Assembly (NCBI GenBank): GCA_905235875.1
Contig: CAJONL010000094.1
Coordinates: 1-14,840 of the forward strand
Direction of reading: 5' to 3'
DNA from: an uncultured Bacilli bacterium
Lineage (GTDB): Bacteria; Bacillota_I; Bacilli_A; RF39; UBA660
DNA: 14,840 bases
The notes beneath the pieces were generated by a model that ran no database searches, was not told the origin of the DNA, and was given only the letters and a program-made list of their open reading frames with translations. Shown piece by piece: positions 6,802 through 13,743 of this stretch. Position numbers and translations under genes: made by a program. Position 1 is the stretch's first letter. Each line of letters begins with the position of its first letter.

Positions 6802-7272
6802 ATGAAAAAAGTTTTGCTAGTAATTGTAGTTATAATTTTATCTGTGTCACTTATTAGTTATTTTGTAAAAGAAGAAAATATAATTAATTCTTTTAATTTA
6901 ATTGTGGATAAAATAATGACTAAAAAACCTGAAAAAAATACTATGGAAATGGTAGATTATCTGAAAGAAAAGGCTCAAAAAGATATTAGGTTAAATGATA
7001 ATAATACCTTACATAATTCTTTAGATTACATAAAGAATAATTTAGATACGTGTGATAATACTAATCTTGAGAATTTAATTTATTATGGTTATATTTTAGA
7101 ATTTAGTCCTAAAGAAAGTAGTGAAGGATTATATACTACAATTGGAATTAAAACTATAGATTTAGCTAAAGAAGTTTATATAAAAGATAATAAGTACCAA
7201 AAAAGTAGGAGTAATTTTAATAAAACTAAGGCTCAAATTATTAAAGCTTTAATAAGTAGGGTAGATAAATAA
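6802..7272 (+). CDS. Membrane-anchored protein of unknown function
   Basis: I do not recognise this 156-residue protein. An N-terminal hydrophobic helix (about residues 4-21) with basic residues before it anchors it or exports it; the remaining ~130 residues should lie outside the cell. They are mostly helical and polar, with 'MVDYLKEKAQKDIRLND' and a C-terminal 'KTKAQIIKALISRVDK' as the most regular helices, and one cysteine in 'LDTCDNTN'. No lipobox and no enzyme motif are visible. GAGGT (6792-6796) precedes the ATG, immediately after the terminator of the L,D-transpeptidase gene, so its expression may depend on read-through or on a promoter inside the upstream gene. Confidence 0.78.
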   Translation: MKKVLLVIVVIILSVSLISYFVKEENIINSFNLIVDKIMTKKPEKNTMEMVDYLKEKAQKDIRLNDNNTLHNSLDYIKNNLDTCDNTNLENLIYYGYILEFSPKESSEGLYTTIGIKTIDLAKEVYIKDNKYQKSRSNFNKTKAQIIKALISRVDK

Positions 7273-7281
7273 TAAATAATT

Positions 7282-7303
7282 TGTTATACTTACTATAGGT
7301 GAT
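7282..7303 (+). promoter_or_regulatory. Extended -10 promoter and GGTGAT RBS of the nuclease gene
   Basis: TGTTATACT (7282-7290) is an extended -10 (TGn TATACT). GGTGAT (7298-7303) lies three bases before the ATG at 7307. The -10 ends 17 bases before the start codon, the same geometry as at the nitroreductase gene, so the leader would be about ten bases. Confidence 0.5.
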
Positions 7304-7306
7304 ACT

Positions 7307-8029
7307 ATGAGTCGTAGAGATAAAAAAAGATTATTTAGTTTAATTATTATAATTGCTATTGTTTTAATATCTTTTTATATGGAACAAAAGAGTTATTCGT
7401 TAGAGAATAAAGAAACATCTGATAATAAAACAACATATAGTGTAAAAGATATACCTAGTTATAATGGCGATAGTTATATTACTATAAATGATAATAATCC
7501 TAATTTTACTGATTCTTTAAAGAATACAAAATCTTTTGAAAAATATAGTAATCTTGATAGTTTAGGAAGATGTGGAGTTGCTATAGCGAATGTTGGAGTT
7601 GATTTAATGCCGACTGAAAAAAGAGGAAGAATTGGTATGATAAAACCTAGTGGATGGCATACTGTTCGTTATGATGATTTGGTAGATGGAAAATATTTAT
7701 ATAATAGATGTCATTTAATTGGATACCAATTAACTGGTGAGAATGCAAATCCTAAGAATCTTATTACGTGTACTAGATATATGAACGCTGTTTCAATGCT
7801 TGAGTTTGAAAATAAAGTAGCAAGTTATATTAAAAAGACTAAAAATCATGTTTTATATCGAGTAACTCCTATATTTGAAAACGATAATCTAGTAGCAACT
7901 GGAGTACAAATGGAAGCATATTCTGTTGAAGATAATGGAAAAGGAATAAAATTTAATATTTTTGTATACAATATTCAAAAAGGAATAGATATTGATTATA
8001 AAACAGGTGATAGTAAAAGAAGTAAATAG
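7307..8029 (+). CDS. Membrane-anchored DNA/RNA non-specific endonuclease
   Basis: This 240-residue protein has a basic start (MSRRDKKR), a signal-anchor helix (about residues 9-24) and an extracellular nuclease domain of the DNA/RNA non-specific endonuclease (NUC1/EndA) type. The core motif 'YNRCHLIGYQLTGENANPKNL' contains the catalytic His136, and the conserved Asn residues of 'NPKNL' and 'RYMN' follow (Asn151, Asn160), which hold the Mg2+ ion in this family. The usual DRGH is NRCH here; from memory this is a common variant among Bacillota members. Preceding 'GWHTVRYD' is also typical. Such surface nucleases degrade extracellular DNA for nutrition or take part in DNA uptake. It has its own promoter; the next gene starts about 75 bases downstream from a separate promoter. 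Confidence 0.92.
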   Translation: MSRRDKKRLFSLIIIIAIVLISFYMEQKSYSLENKETSDNKTTYSVKDIPSYNGDSYITINDNNPNFTDSLKNTKSFEKYSNLDSLGRCGVAIANVGVDLMPTEKRGRIGMIKPSGWHTVRYDDLVDGKYLYNRCHLIGYQLTGENANPKNLITCTRYMNAVSMLEFENKVASYIKKTKNHVLYRVTPIFENDNLVATGVQMEAYSVEDNGKGIKFNIFVYNIQKGIDIDYKTGDSKRSK

Positions 8030-8043
8030 TTTGTAAATCTTAC

Positions 8044-8072
8044 TTGCAAAACTAAAAAAATTTATTTATAAT
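8044..8072 (+). promoter_or_regulatory. SigA-type promoter of the Asn/Ser/Tyr-rich protein gene
   Basis: TTGCAA (8044-8049) and TATAAT (8067-8072) are separated by exactly 17 bases, close to the SigA consensus. The transcript would start near 8079, giving a leader of about 25-30 bases. Confidence 0.7.
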
Positions 8073-8102
8073 GGTAATTAGAATAGAAAAATTGTGAGGT
8101 TG

Positions 8103-9383
8103 ATGAGTGTGAATAATGGTATGAATAATTTTAATAATGGGAATGGTGATGGTTCTTCTAGAAGTATAGATCAAGTAATTAATAGTGTTATGGATACTAA
8201 TAATTCTGGTTCTACGACCAATAATACTCCGTCTTTTACTGGAGGTTTTGGTATGAGTTATCAAGGCCCTAAACCAATTAATCCTCCTGCTCAAGATCAA
8301 GCACTTAATAATCAACAAGACAATTTAAAAGAGCATAATTCTAATAATGAGCAAATTATGAATAATACATTTTATGGTAATAATACTGAGATGAATAGCG
8401 TACCGCCAATTCAGGCAGAAGGAAAAAGTAATATTATTCCTAATCCTAATTATACTCCAGGAACTAATACTCCTGTAAGTGATGATAGATTAAAAAATGA
8501 TAATCCAAATGCTATAAATCCTTTTTTATCAAAAATTGAAAATAATACTGATAATAATTCACAATTTGAAAATGTTGGAGTAGGTGCTCCAAATAATATA
8601 GGAATGCATGATAATGTTGTCTCTAATCCTGAATCTGATTTTAATGCAAAATCAAATTCAAATCCATTTTACGGTGGTATTAATAGTTATGATAATATAT
8701 CAAATGATACAACTAGTTCGTTTGATAATAAAGTAAACTCTACTTTTAGTAATGAAGCAAATCAAAATAATGGCACTGATAGTTATGATATGAGTAATAA
8801 TTCTACAAAAAATATGATTAATAATTCATTAAATCAAAACAATTTATATAGTTCTGATAATTCGGGTTATAATAATAAACAGGATAATAATTACCAATCC
8901 GTAGAATCTAATGGATATCAGACTTATAATAACTCTGATAATCAATCTTCATACAATAATTATGATTCAGGTGTTAATTATAATTATGGTAATAGTAGTA
9001 TGGCTAATAGTGAAGCTATTCCTTATAATTCGAGTCCTTATAATAATGTTTCTAGTGATTATCAGGGATATAGTCAAGGAACACAAACTTATGGAAATAG
9101 CGGTTTAAATGCTAATACTGGAAGTACTGGCGTGGACATGAATCCTTATAATAGTTATACAAATAATGGTTCAAATAATACGTTTGCTACTGATTATAAT
9201 CAAATGAGTACTGATAGTATTAATGTTTATCAGAATAATACAGATGGAATAATTAATAATAATTCATTTGAAGATATTGAAAAACCAAAATCTAAGTTTA
9301 AATTTCCATTATCACTTAGAGAAACAATTCTTGTTGCTATTGCAGTTGCAGGAGTTATAGTTGTAATTATAATGTATTCTTGA
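8103..9383 (+). CDS. Low-complexity Asn/Ser/Tyr-rich protein with a C-terminal membrane anchor
   Basis: This ~426-residue protein is disordered over almost its whole length: about 395 residues dominated by Asn, Ser, Gly, Asp and Thr. The second half carries some 20 regularly spaced Tyr residues in contexts such as SYD, GYN, NYQ, PYN and TYG, a 'sticker and spacer' layout like prion-like domains. 'NPF' occurs twice (8517-8525, 8661-8669). Only the C-terminus is ordered: a basic patch ('KPKSKFKFPLSLRE') and one hydrophobic helix (about the last 20 residues, ending IIMYS). Positive-inside logic puts the long tail in the cytoplasm. No known domain is seen. Start is uncertain: ATG 8103 is close to GAGG (8096-8099), GTG 8109 has better spacing, GTG 8094 is unlikely. 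The TGA stop overlaps the -35 of the asnS promoter. Confidence 0.85.
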   Translation: MSVNNGMNNFNNGNGDGSSRSIDQVINSVMDTNNSGSTTNNTPSFTGGFGMSYQGPKPINPPAQDQALNNQQDNLKEHNSNNEQIMNNTFYGNNTEMNSVPPIQAEGKSNIIPNPNYTPGTNTPVSDDRLKNDNPNAINPFLSKIENNTDNNSQFENVGVGAPNNIGMHDNVVSNPESDFNAKSNSNPFYGGINSYDNISNDTTSSFDNKVNSTFSNEANQNNGTDSYDMSNNSTKNMINNSLNQNNLYSSDNSGYNNKQDNNYQSVESNGYQTYNNSDNQSSYNNYDSGVNYNYGNSSMANSEAIPYNSSPYNNVSSDYQGYSQGTQTYGNSGLNANTGSTGVDMNPYNSYTNNGSNNTFATDYNQMSTDSINVYQNNTDGIINNNSFEDIEKPKSKFKFPLSLRETILVAIAVAGVIVVIIMYS

Positions 9384-9408
9384 CACATAATTGAAAATGT
9401 ATTAAAAT
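9380..9408 (+). promoter_or_regulatory. SigA-type promoter of asnS
   Basis: TTGACA (9380-9385, perfect -35) and TAAAAT (9403-9408, one mismatch) are spaced by 17 bases. The predicted start near 9415 gives a ~240-base leader holding the T-box. The -35 overlaps the stop codon of the upstream gene. Confidence 0.82.
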
Positions 9409-9414
9409 AAATCT

Positions 9415-9653
9415 AAATCGATGAAGTGGAGAAGTAATATAGTAATTTATTTATAGAGAGTACTTTGATTGCTGAAAGAAGTATAATAAACCTATATGAA
9501 TAACACCACTGAGTGCATTTTTGAAATTAAGTAGGAAGTGCCGGCTTCTAGTCGTTAAAAATAGTGAGATCAAATATGATAAAAAAGAGTGGTACCACGG
9601 CTTGTTCGTCCCTTTTATTTATCATATTTTTTTATAGAAAGGAGATTTTATAC
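9415..9653 (+). promoter_or_regulatory. T-box riboswitch controlling asnS (Asn specifier AAC)
   Basis: The leader has the T-box layout. Stem I contains an AGAGAG stretch followed by 'GATTGCTGAAAGAAGTA' (about 9466-9484) and a specifier loop reading GAATAACACCACTGAG, in which AAC (9502-9504) is an asparagine codon matching the gene it controls. A stem III-like hairpin follows (GGAAG...CTTC, about 9534-9549). The T-box proper, GAGTGGTACCACGG, lies at 9587-9600 with UGGU (9590-9593) to contact the tRNA acceptor end. Uncharged tRNA-Asn is expected to stabilise the antiterminator and switch asnS on; charged tRNA leaves the terminator to form. Mechanism is from family knowledge; exact helix boundaries are by eye. 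Confidence 0.93.
9572..9633 (+). terminator. Regulated terminator of the asnS T-box
   Basis: AAATATGATAAA (9572-9583) pairs perfectly with TTTATCATATTT (9618-9629), and inner AGAG and TGG bases can pair with the CCCTTTT stretch (9610-9616), so the hairpin encloses the whole T-box sequence. A run of seven Ts (9627-9633) follows. This is the off-state hairpin; it is longer at its base than usual because of the perfect AT-rich outer stem. Confidence 0.82.
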
Positions 9654-11024
9654 ATGGATGTAAGAGATTTATATCTAAAAAAAGATGAATTTATAGGAAA
9701 AGAAATAGAAATTGAAGGTTGGATAAGAAATCATAGGAAACAAAAAGAATTTGGGTTTATTGATTTTTCTGATGGTACTTATTTTAAGAATGTTCAGCTA
9801 GTTTATACTAGTGATATATCTTCTTTTGATGAAATTAGTAAGTATCATATTGGTTCTGCTATTAAAGTAGTTGGAGATTTAGTTTTATCTGAAGGAAAAG
9901 GTCAAGAATTTGAAGTAAAAGTAAAAAGCATTGAGTTACTCGGAGATGCTCCTGAGGATTACCCAATACAACCCAAAAGACACTCTAGAGAGTTTTTAAG
10001 AGAACAAGCTTATTTAAGACCTAGAACTAATCTTTTTGGTGCAGTGTTTAGAGTTCGTAGTGTTGCTGCTATGGCAATCCATACTTATTTTCAAGAAAGA
10101 GGATATGTTTATGCTCATACACCACTTATAACAGCAAATGATGGAGAAGGAGCTGGTGAAATGTTTCAAGTAACTACTCTTGACTTAGAAAAAATAAAAG
10201 GTGAAAAAATAGATTATAGTAAAGATTTTTATGGTAAAAGAGTAGGACTTACTGTAACAGGGCAACTCGAAGGAGAAGCTTTTGCTACTGCTTTTAAGAA
10301 AATTTATACTTTTGGTCCAACATTTAGAGCTGAAAACTCTAATACTAAGACTCATGCTAGTGAATTTTGGATGATAGAACCAGAAATTGCTTTTTGTGAT
10401 TTAAATGGTGATATGGATATTATGGAAGAAATGCTAAAATTTGTTGTAAAATATGTTCTAGACCATTGTCCAGAAGAAATGAAATTTTTTGATAAATTTG
10501 TAGAAAAAGGATTAATTGATAAATTAACAAAACTTATAAATAGTAAATTTACTAGGATTACACATGAGAAAGTAATAACTATATTAAAAGAAGCAAAACA
10601 AAAATTTGAATTTGAACCAGAGTATGGTGAAGATATAGCTAAGGAACATGAAAAGTATATTACTGAGTATTTTAATGGCCCAGTATTTATTACAGATTGG
10701 CCTAAAGATATTAAAGCATTTTATATGAAATTAAATGAAGATGGCAAGACAGTTAGAGCTGTTGATCTTGAAGTACCTGGAGCAGGAGAACTTATGGGTG
10801 GTTCTGAAAGAGAAGCTGATTATGATAAACTTATTAACAGAATGAAAGAACTTAATATAAAAACTGAAGGGCTTAACTGGTATTTAAATTTAAGAAAATA
10901 TGGTACTTGTGTTCATTCTGGATTCGGAATGGGATTTGAAAGATTACTTATTTATTTAACAGGTGTTGAAAATATTAGAGACGTTATACCATTTCCACGT
11001 ACACCTGGAAATTGTGAATTTTAA
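9654..11024 (+). CDS. asnS: Asparaginyl-tRNA synthetase
   Basis: This 456-residue class IIb synthetase charges tRNA-Asn with asparagine in the cytoplasm. The N-terminal OB fold ('EIEGWIRNHRKQKEFGFIDFSD') binds the anticodon. The catalytic core carries motif 2 ('FRAENSNTKTHASEFWMIEPE') and motif 3 ('GFGMGFERLL'), and the protein ends in 'PFPRTPGNCEF', typical of AsnRS and unlike AspRS. The AAC specifier in the leader agrees. The frame is open upstream to 9564, but those ~30 codons are the T-box and terminator; the true start is the ATG at 9654, eight bases after AAAGGAGA (9638-9645). Having AsnRS means the cell need not rely on transamidation for Asn-tRNA. It is a single-gene unit with promoter, riboswitch and terminator. 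Confidence 0.97.
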   Translation: MDVRDLYLKKDEFIGKEIEIEGWIRNHRKQKEFGFIDFSDGTYFKNVQLVYTSDISSFDEISKYHIGSAIKVVGDLVLSEGKGQEFEVKVKSIELLGDAPEDYPIQPKRHSREFLREQAYLRPRTNLFGAVFRVRSVAAMAIHTYFQERGYVYAHTPLITANDGEGAGEMFQVTTLDLEKIKGEKIDYSKDFYGKRVGLTVTGQLEGEAFATAFKKIYTFGPTFRAENSNTKTHASEFWMIEPEIAFCDLNGDMDIMEEMLKFVVKYVLDHCPEEMKFFDKFVEKGLIDKLTKLINSKFTRITHEKVITILKEAKQKFEFEPEYGEDIAKEHEKYITEYFNGPVFITDWPKDIKAFYMKLNEDGKTVRAVDLEVPGAGELMGGSEREADYDKLINRMKELNIKTEGLNWYLNLRKYGTCVHSGFGMGFERLLIYLTGVENIRDVIPFPRTPGNCEF

Positions 11025-11045
11025 GAGAAGTTTATTTCTCTTTTT
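11023..11045 (+). terminator. Intrinsic terminator after asnS
   Basis: AAGAGAA (11023-11029) pairs with TTCTCTT (11036-11042) around a six-base loop, followed by more Ts to 11045. It overlaps the TAA stop codon of asnS. Confidence 0.75.
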
Positions 11046-11048
11046 CTA

Positions 11049-11108
11049 TGTACAAAAAAACATAATTATGTTATTATAAAATAGATTAATAGGGATGGTT
11101 AGAGGTGA
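11049..11108 (+). promoter_or_regulatory. Probable promoter and RBS of the charged membrane protein gene
   Basis: TGTACA (11049-11054, 4 of 6 to TTGACA) and TATTAT (11072-11077) are 17 bases apart, and TGT directly before the latter makes an extended -10. GAGGTGA (11102-11108) ends three bases before the ATG at 11112. Confidence 0.5.
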
Positions 11109-11111
11109 AAT

Positions 11112-11909
11112 ATGTTTATTTTAGTAAATGATACAATTTTTAACATTGTAAATAGTAATATTAGAGCACTTTTTCCTATGGGTATAGGATTAATAATTTT
11201 AGGCCTTATTTTAGTAGCAGTTTTTTTAAAGCCTAAGAAACAAAAATTAGATTTTGAACCTCATACATTTGAAAAAAGTCTTCTCAATAATAGTTCTACG
11301 AATGATGATAAGAAAAGTGATGATAAACTAGATTCTCATGATGAAGTGGAAGAAAGTAATAGTGATAAACACAATTCTAAGTTAAGAGTCGAAAGCAAAA
11401 AAGCAAATGATGAAAAAATAATAAAAGAAAATGAAGATTTAAAAGAACAAGTAATTCTTGAAGATTCATTGAGACAATTAGAAAAAATAAAAGCATTTAG
11501 TACTGATTCTACAAAAGATGATGGAAATAAGGATGATAAAGATAATACTAGAATTGAAAAAAAAGAAAGTGATAATAATCAGGAAAAAAAGTTAGATGTT
11601 GCAGATTTAAAAAGTAAAAAGATAGAAGAAAGCTCAGTTAAAGAAATGGACAAATCTGAAGAAATGCAAGAGTCTAATAAAGATAAAAACAATATGAGTG
11701 TGAATAATTCAGTAAATAATAATGCTTCTAAAGACATCAAAGAAGATAATAAAGAAAAAAAGAATAAAAAAGAAAAGATAGAATTGAAAAATTATAGTGA
11801 AAGTGACTTGAATATTGTTAATCCAATAAAAAAGAAAAAAACTGAAGAAAAGAGTAAAAAAATAAGTGATGATAAAAAAAATGTTGAAGACGACATTGAA
11901 CTTTTATAA
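11112..11909 (+). CDS. Single-pass membrane protein with a long charged disordered tail
   Basis: I do not recognise this 265-residue protein. It has a short N-terminal segment, one membrane helix (about residues 22-39, 'MGIGLIILGLILVAVFL') ending in a KPKKQK stop-transfer patch, and then ~220 residues made almost only of Lys, Glu, Asp, Ser and Asn. The basic patch puts the tail in the cytoplasm. The tail is disordered or coiled-coil-like, with a possible helix around 'KENEDLKEQVILEDSLRQLEKIKAF' and candidate short motifs at 'DFEPHTFEKSLL' (just after the membrane) and 'SDLNIVNPIKKKK' (near the end). No enzymatic motif is seen. It has its own promoter and terminator between asnS and dnaG. Confidence 0.82.
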   Translation: MFILVNDTIFNIVNSNIRALFPMGIGLIILGLILVAVFLKPKKQKLDFEPHTFEKSLLNNSSTNDDKKSDDKLDSHDEVEESNSDKHNSKLRVESKKANDEKIIKENEDLKEQVILEDSLRQLEKIKAFSTDSTKDDGNKDDKDNTRIEKKESDNNQEKKLDVADLKSKKIEESSVKEMDKSEEMQESNKDKNNMSVNNSVNNNASKDIKEDNKEKKNKKEKIELKNYSESDLNIVNPIKKKKTEEKSKKISDDKKNVEDDIELL

Positions 11910-11936
11910 GAAGCAAATTATTAGTGCTTCTTTTTT
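11908..11936 (+). terminator. Intrinsic terminator before dnaG
   Basis: An 8-bp perfect stem, AAGAAGCA (11908-11915) and TGCTTCTT (11925-11932), with a nine-base loop and a following T run (to 11936). It overlaps the upstream TAA stop. Confidence 0.82.
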
Positions 11937-11977
11937 ATAATAAATTTTATTTTTATCTTTTCATTAACATAATTCGG

Positions 11978-12011
11978 TGTTAAAATATAATCGTATTTGA
12001 TTAGAGGTGAT
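11978..12011 (+). promoter_or_regulatory. dnaG-rpoD promoter region and RBS
   Basis: Two overlapping -10 candidates are present: TGTTAAAAT (11978-11986, extended type, with TTTTCA 17 bases upstream at 11958-11963) and TATAAT (11986-11991). Either gives a short leader. GAGGTGAT (12004-12011) lies three bases before the TTG start at 12015 and decides that start. Confidence 0.5.
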
Positions 12012-12014
12012 ATT

Positions 12015-13739
12015 TTGAATAACGACATTATTAATAAAATTAGACAAGCTAATGATATAGTTGAAGTTATTTCTGAATATATGCCTCTAACTAAAAAAGG
12101 TAAAAATTATTTTGGTGTTTGCCCATTTCATGATGATACTAATCCAAGTATGAGTGTATCGTCTGATAAACAAATTTATAAATGTTTTTCTTGTGGTGCA
12201 AGTGGTAATGTAATTACTTTTGTTATGGATTATGAGCATTTGGATTTTAAGAATGCTCTTTCTGTACTTGCAAAAAGAGGAGGCATTAGTTTTTCAACAA
12301 ACATTGTTCATAACTCTAATACTAAATATGATAAATACTACAATATGTATGATTTAGCACTTAAACTTTATCAAAATAACATTAATACAAAATATGGTGA
12401 GAAGGCTGTAACGTATTTAGAAAATAGGGGAATAACTAAAGAGTTAATTAAAGAATTTAAAATAGGTTTATCTCTATCTGATAATGGTTTATCTAAAATA
12501 TTATCTAATAAAGGTTATAGTTCTCTTGAAATTGACAATTATGGTCTTGGTAATGGAATAGGAGATTTATATAATAATAGAATTATGTTTCCACTATTTG
12601 ATACCAATGGTAAGCCAGTTGGGTTTTCAGGTAGAGTTTATATGGGAAAAACTTCAAGTGGTAAATATATTAATACTAAAGAAACTCCCATATTTAAAAA
12701 AGGAGAGCTTCTATATAACTATTTTAGAGCTAAAGAATTTGTAAGACTTGAGAAAAAACTTGTTATTACTGAAGGGTTTATGGATGTAATAAGACTTTAT
12801 TCAATTGGAGTAAAAAATGTTATAGCTTTAATGGGAACAGCTCTTACAAAAAATCAGATTAGTTTAATTAAGCGGTTATCTACTAGTATTTATTTATGTT
12901 TAGATGGTGATAAAGCCGGTTTAAGTGCAACAGAAAGTGTTGGGGAAGTTCTTAAACAAAATGGATTAAATGTTTTTATAATTCCTCTAAGGGATAACTT
13001 GGATCCAGATGAATATATTTTAAAGTTTGGAAAGGAAGCTTTTCTAAAATTATATAATAGTCCAATTAATTATAATGAATTTAAGATTAATTATATGAAA
13101 GGACAAGTTGATTTTAGCAATTTAGATGAAAAGACTAAGTATATAAATAATATATTAAAAGAAATAAAAAAAGAACATGATGATATAAAAAGAGAGTTTA
13201 TGCTAAAAAAAATATCTAATGAATTTGATATCGATATAAATATTCTAAGAAAAAACTTGCAAAATTTAGAAGATTATAGTAAAATTGATGCGTTAAGCAA
13301 AAAAAAGCCTGTTGTCAAAAAAGAAAAAATAGATAAATATAAGAAAGCAACTTATGATATTTTATATTATATGCTAGAAAGTTATGAAGCGACTAACTAT
13401 TATGTTAAGCATTTAAATTATTTACCTAATAAAAATGAAAGGTATTTAGCTAATGAAATAATTTATGCATATAAAAAAAATGGTGATTTAGTCCTTGCAG
13501 ATTTTATTACAAGTTTACAAGATAAAGAAGAACTAATGAATTTATTAAGAGAAGTATTTAAGAATACTACTAGTAGTATTTTAAATAAAGATGTCTTTAA
13601 GGATTGTGTTGAAGTTATAAGGAAGTTTAGTGAAAAGCAAAGAATAAATGATTTAAAAGAATCTATTAAGAATGAAACTGATCCAATAATAAAAGCACAA
13701 CTTTTAGAGCAAATTAGACTTGTAAGAATGGGGAGTTGA
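12015..13739 (+). CDS. dnaG: DNA primase
   Basis: This 574-residue protein makes the RNA primers for replication and works with the replicative helicase. The N-terminal zinc-binding domain has a C-x2-H...C-x2-C set (Cys36, His39, Cys57, Cys60) within '[14 protein letters not shown]' and '[11 protein letters not shown]'. The core domain includes '[12 protein letters not shown]' and 'VGFSGRV'. The TOPRIM fold has 'ITEGFMDV' (Glu253) and 'LDGDKAG' (Asp297, Asp299), which bind catalytic metal. A helical C-terminal region (about 430-574) should contact DnaB. The length is slightly short for the family. The start is TTG at 12015: the RBS ends three bases upstream and the resulting N-terminus ([20 protein letters not shown]) matches primases. 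The rpoD RBS lies inside its last codons. Confidence 0.97.
   Translation: MNNDIINKIRQANDIVEVISEYMPLTKKGKNYFGVCPFHDDTNPSMSVSSDKQIYKCFSCGASGNVITFVMDYEHLDFKNALSVLAKRGGISFSTNIVHNSNTKYDKYYNMYDLALKLYQNNINTKYGEKAVTYLENRGITKELIKEFKIGLSLSDNGLSKILSNKGYSSLEIDNYGLGNGIGDLYNNRIMFPLFDTNGKPVGFSGRVYMGKTSSGKYINTKETPIFKKGELLYNYFRAKEFVRLEKKLVITEGFMDVIRLYSIGVKNVIALMGTALTKNQISLIKRLSTSIYLCLDGDKAGLSATESVGEVLKQNGLNVFIIPLRDNLDPDEYILKFGKEAFLKLYNSPINYNEFKINYMKGQVDFSNLDEKTKYINNILKEIKKEHDDIKREFMLKKISNEFDIDINILRKNLQNLEDYSKIDALSKKKPVVKKEKIDKYKKATYDILYYMLESYEATNYYVKHLNYLPNKNERYLANEIIYAYKKNGDLVLADFITSLQDKEELMNLLREVFKNTTSSILNKDVFKDCVEVIRKFSEKQRINDLKESIKNETDPIIKAQLLEQIRLVRMGS
13730..13735 (+). promoter_or_regulatory. rpoD ribosome binding site inside the end of dnaG
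   Basis: GGGGAG sits in the last codons of dnaG, eight bases before the rpoD ATG at 13744; only four bases separate the dnaG stop from that ATG. This supports translational coupling of the two genes. Confidence 0.7.
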
Positions 13740-13743
13740 AATT

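Noticed and set aside
8027..8053. Hairpin after the nuclease gene (AGTTT...AAACT) as a terminator
   Set aside because: The stem has a bulge, is followed by As and not Ts, and overlaps the -35 of the next promoter.
8052..8318. Minus-strand Ile/Thr/Arg-rich frame opposite the Asn-rich gene
   Set aside because: Its composition is simply the complement of Asn/Ser codon runs; no RBS and it would cross the promoter at 8044-8072.
8911..9108. Plus-strand Ile-rich frame inside the Asn-rich gene
   Set aside because: It is a frame-shifted reading of AAT/TAT codon runs, giving an artificial hydrophobic peptide.
8103..9300. CRISPR array or tandem DNA repeat in the AAT-rich region
   Set aside because: The repetition is of codons (AAT, AGT, TAT) without a fixed period, direct repeats or spacers; the frame stays open.
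9564..9653. Upstream extension of the asnS reading frame by 30 codons
   Set aside because: These codons are the T-box sequence and the terminator hairpin; the proper RBS and ATG lie at 9638-9656.
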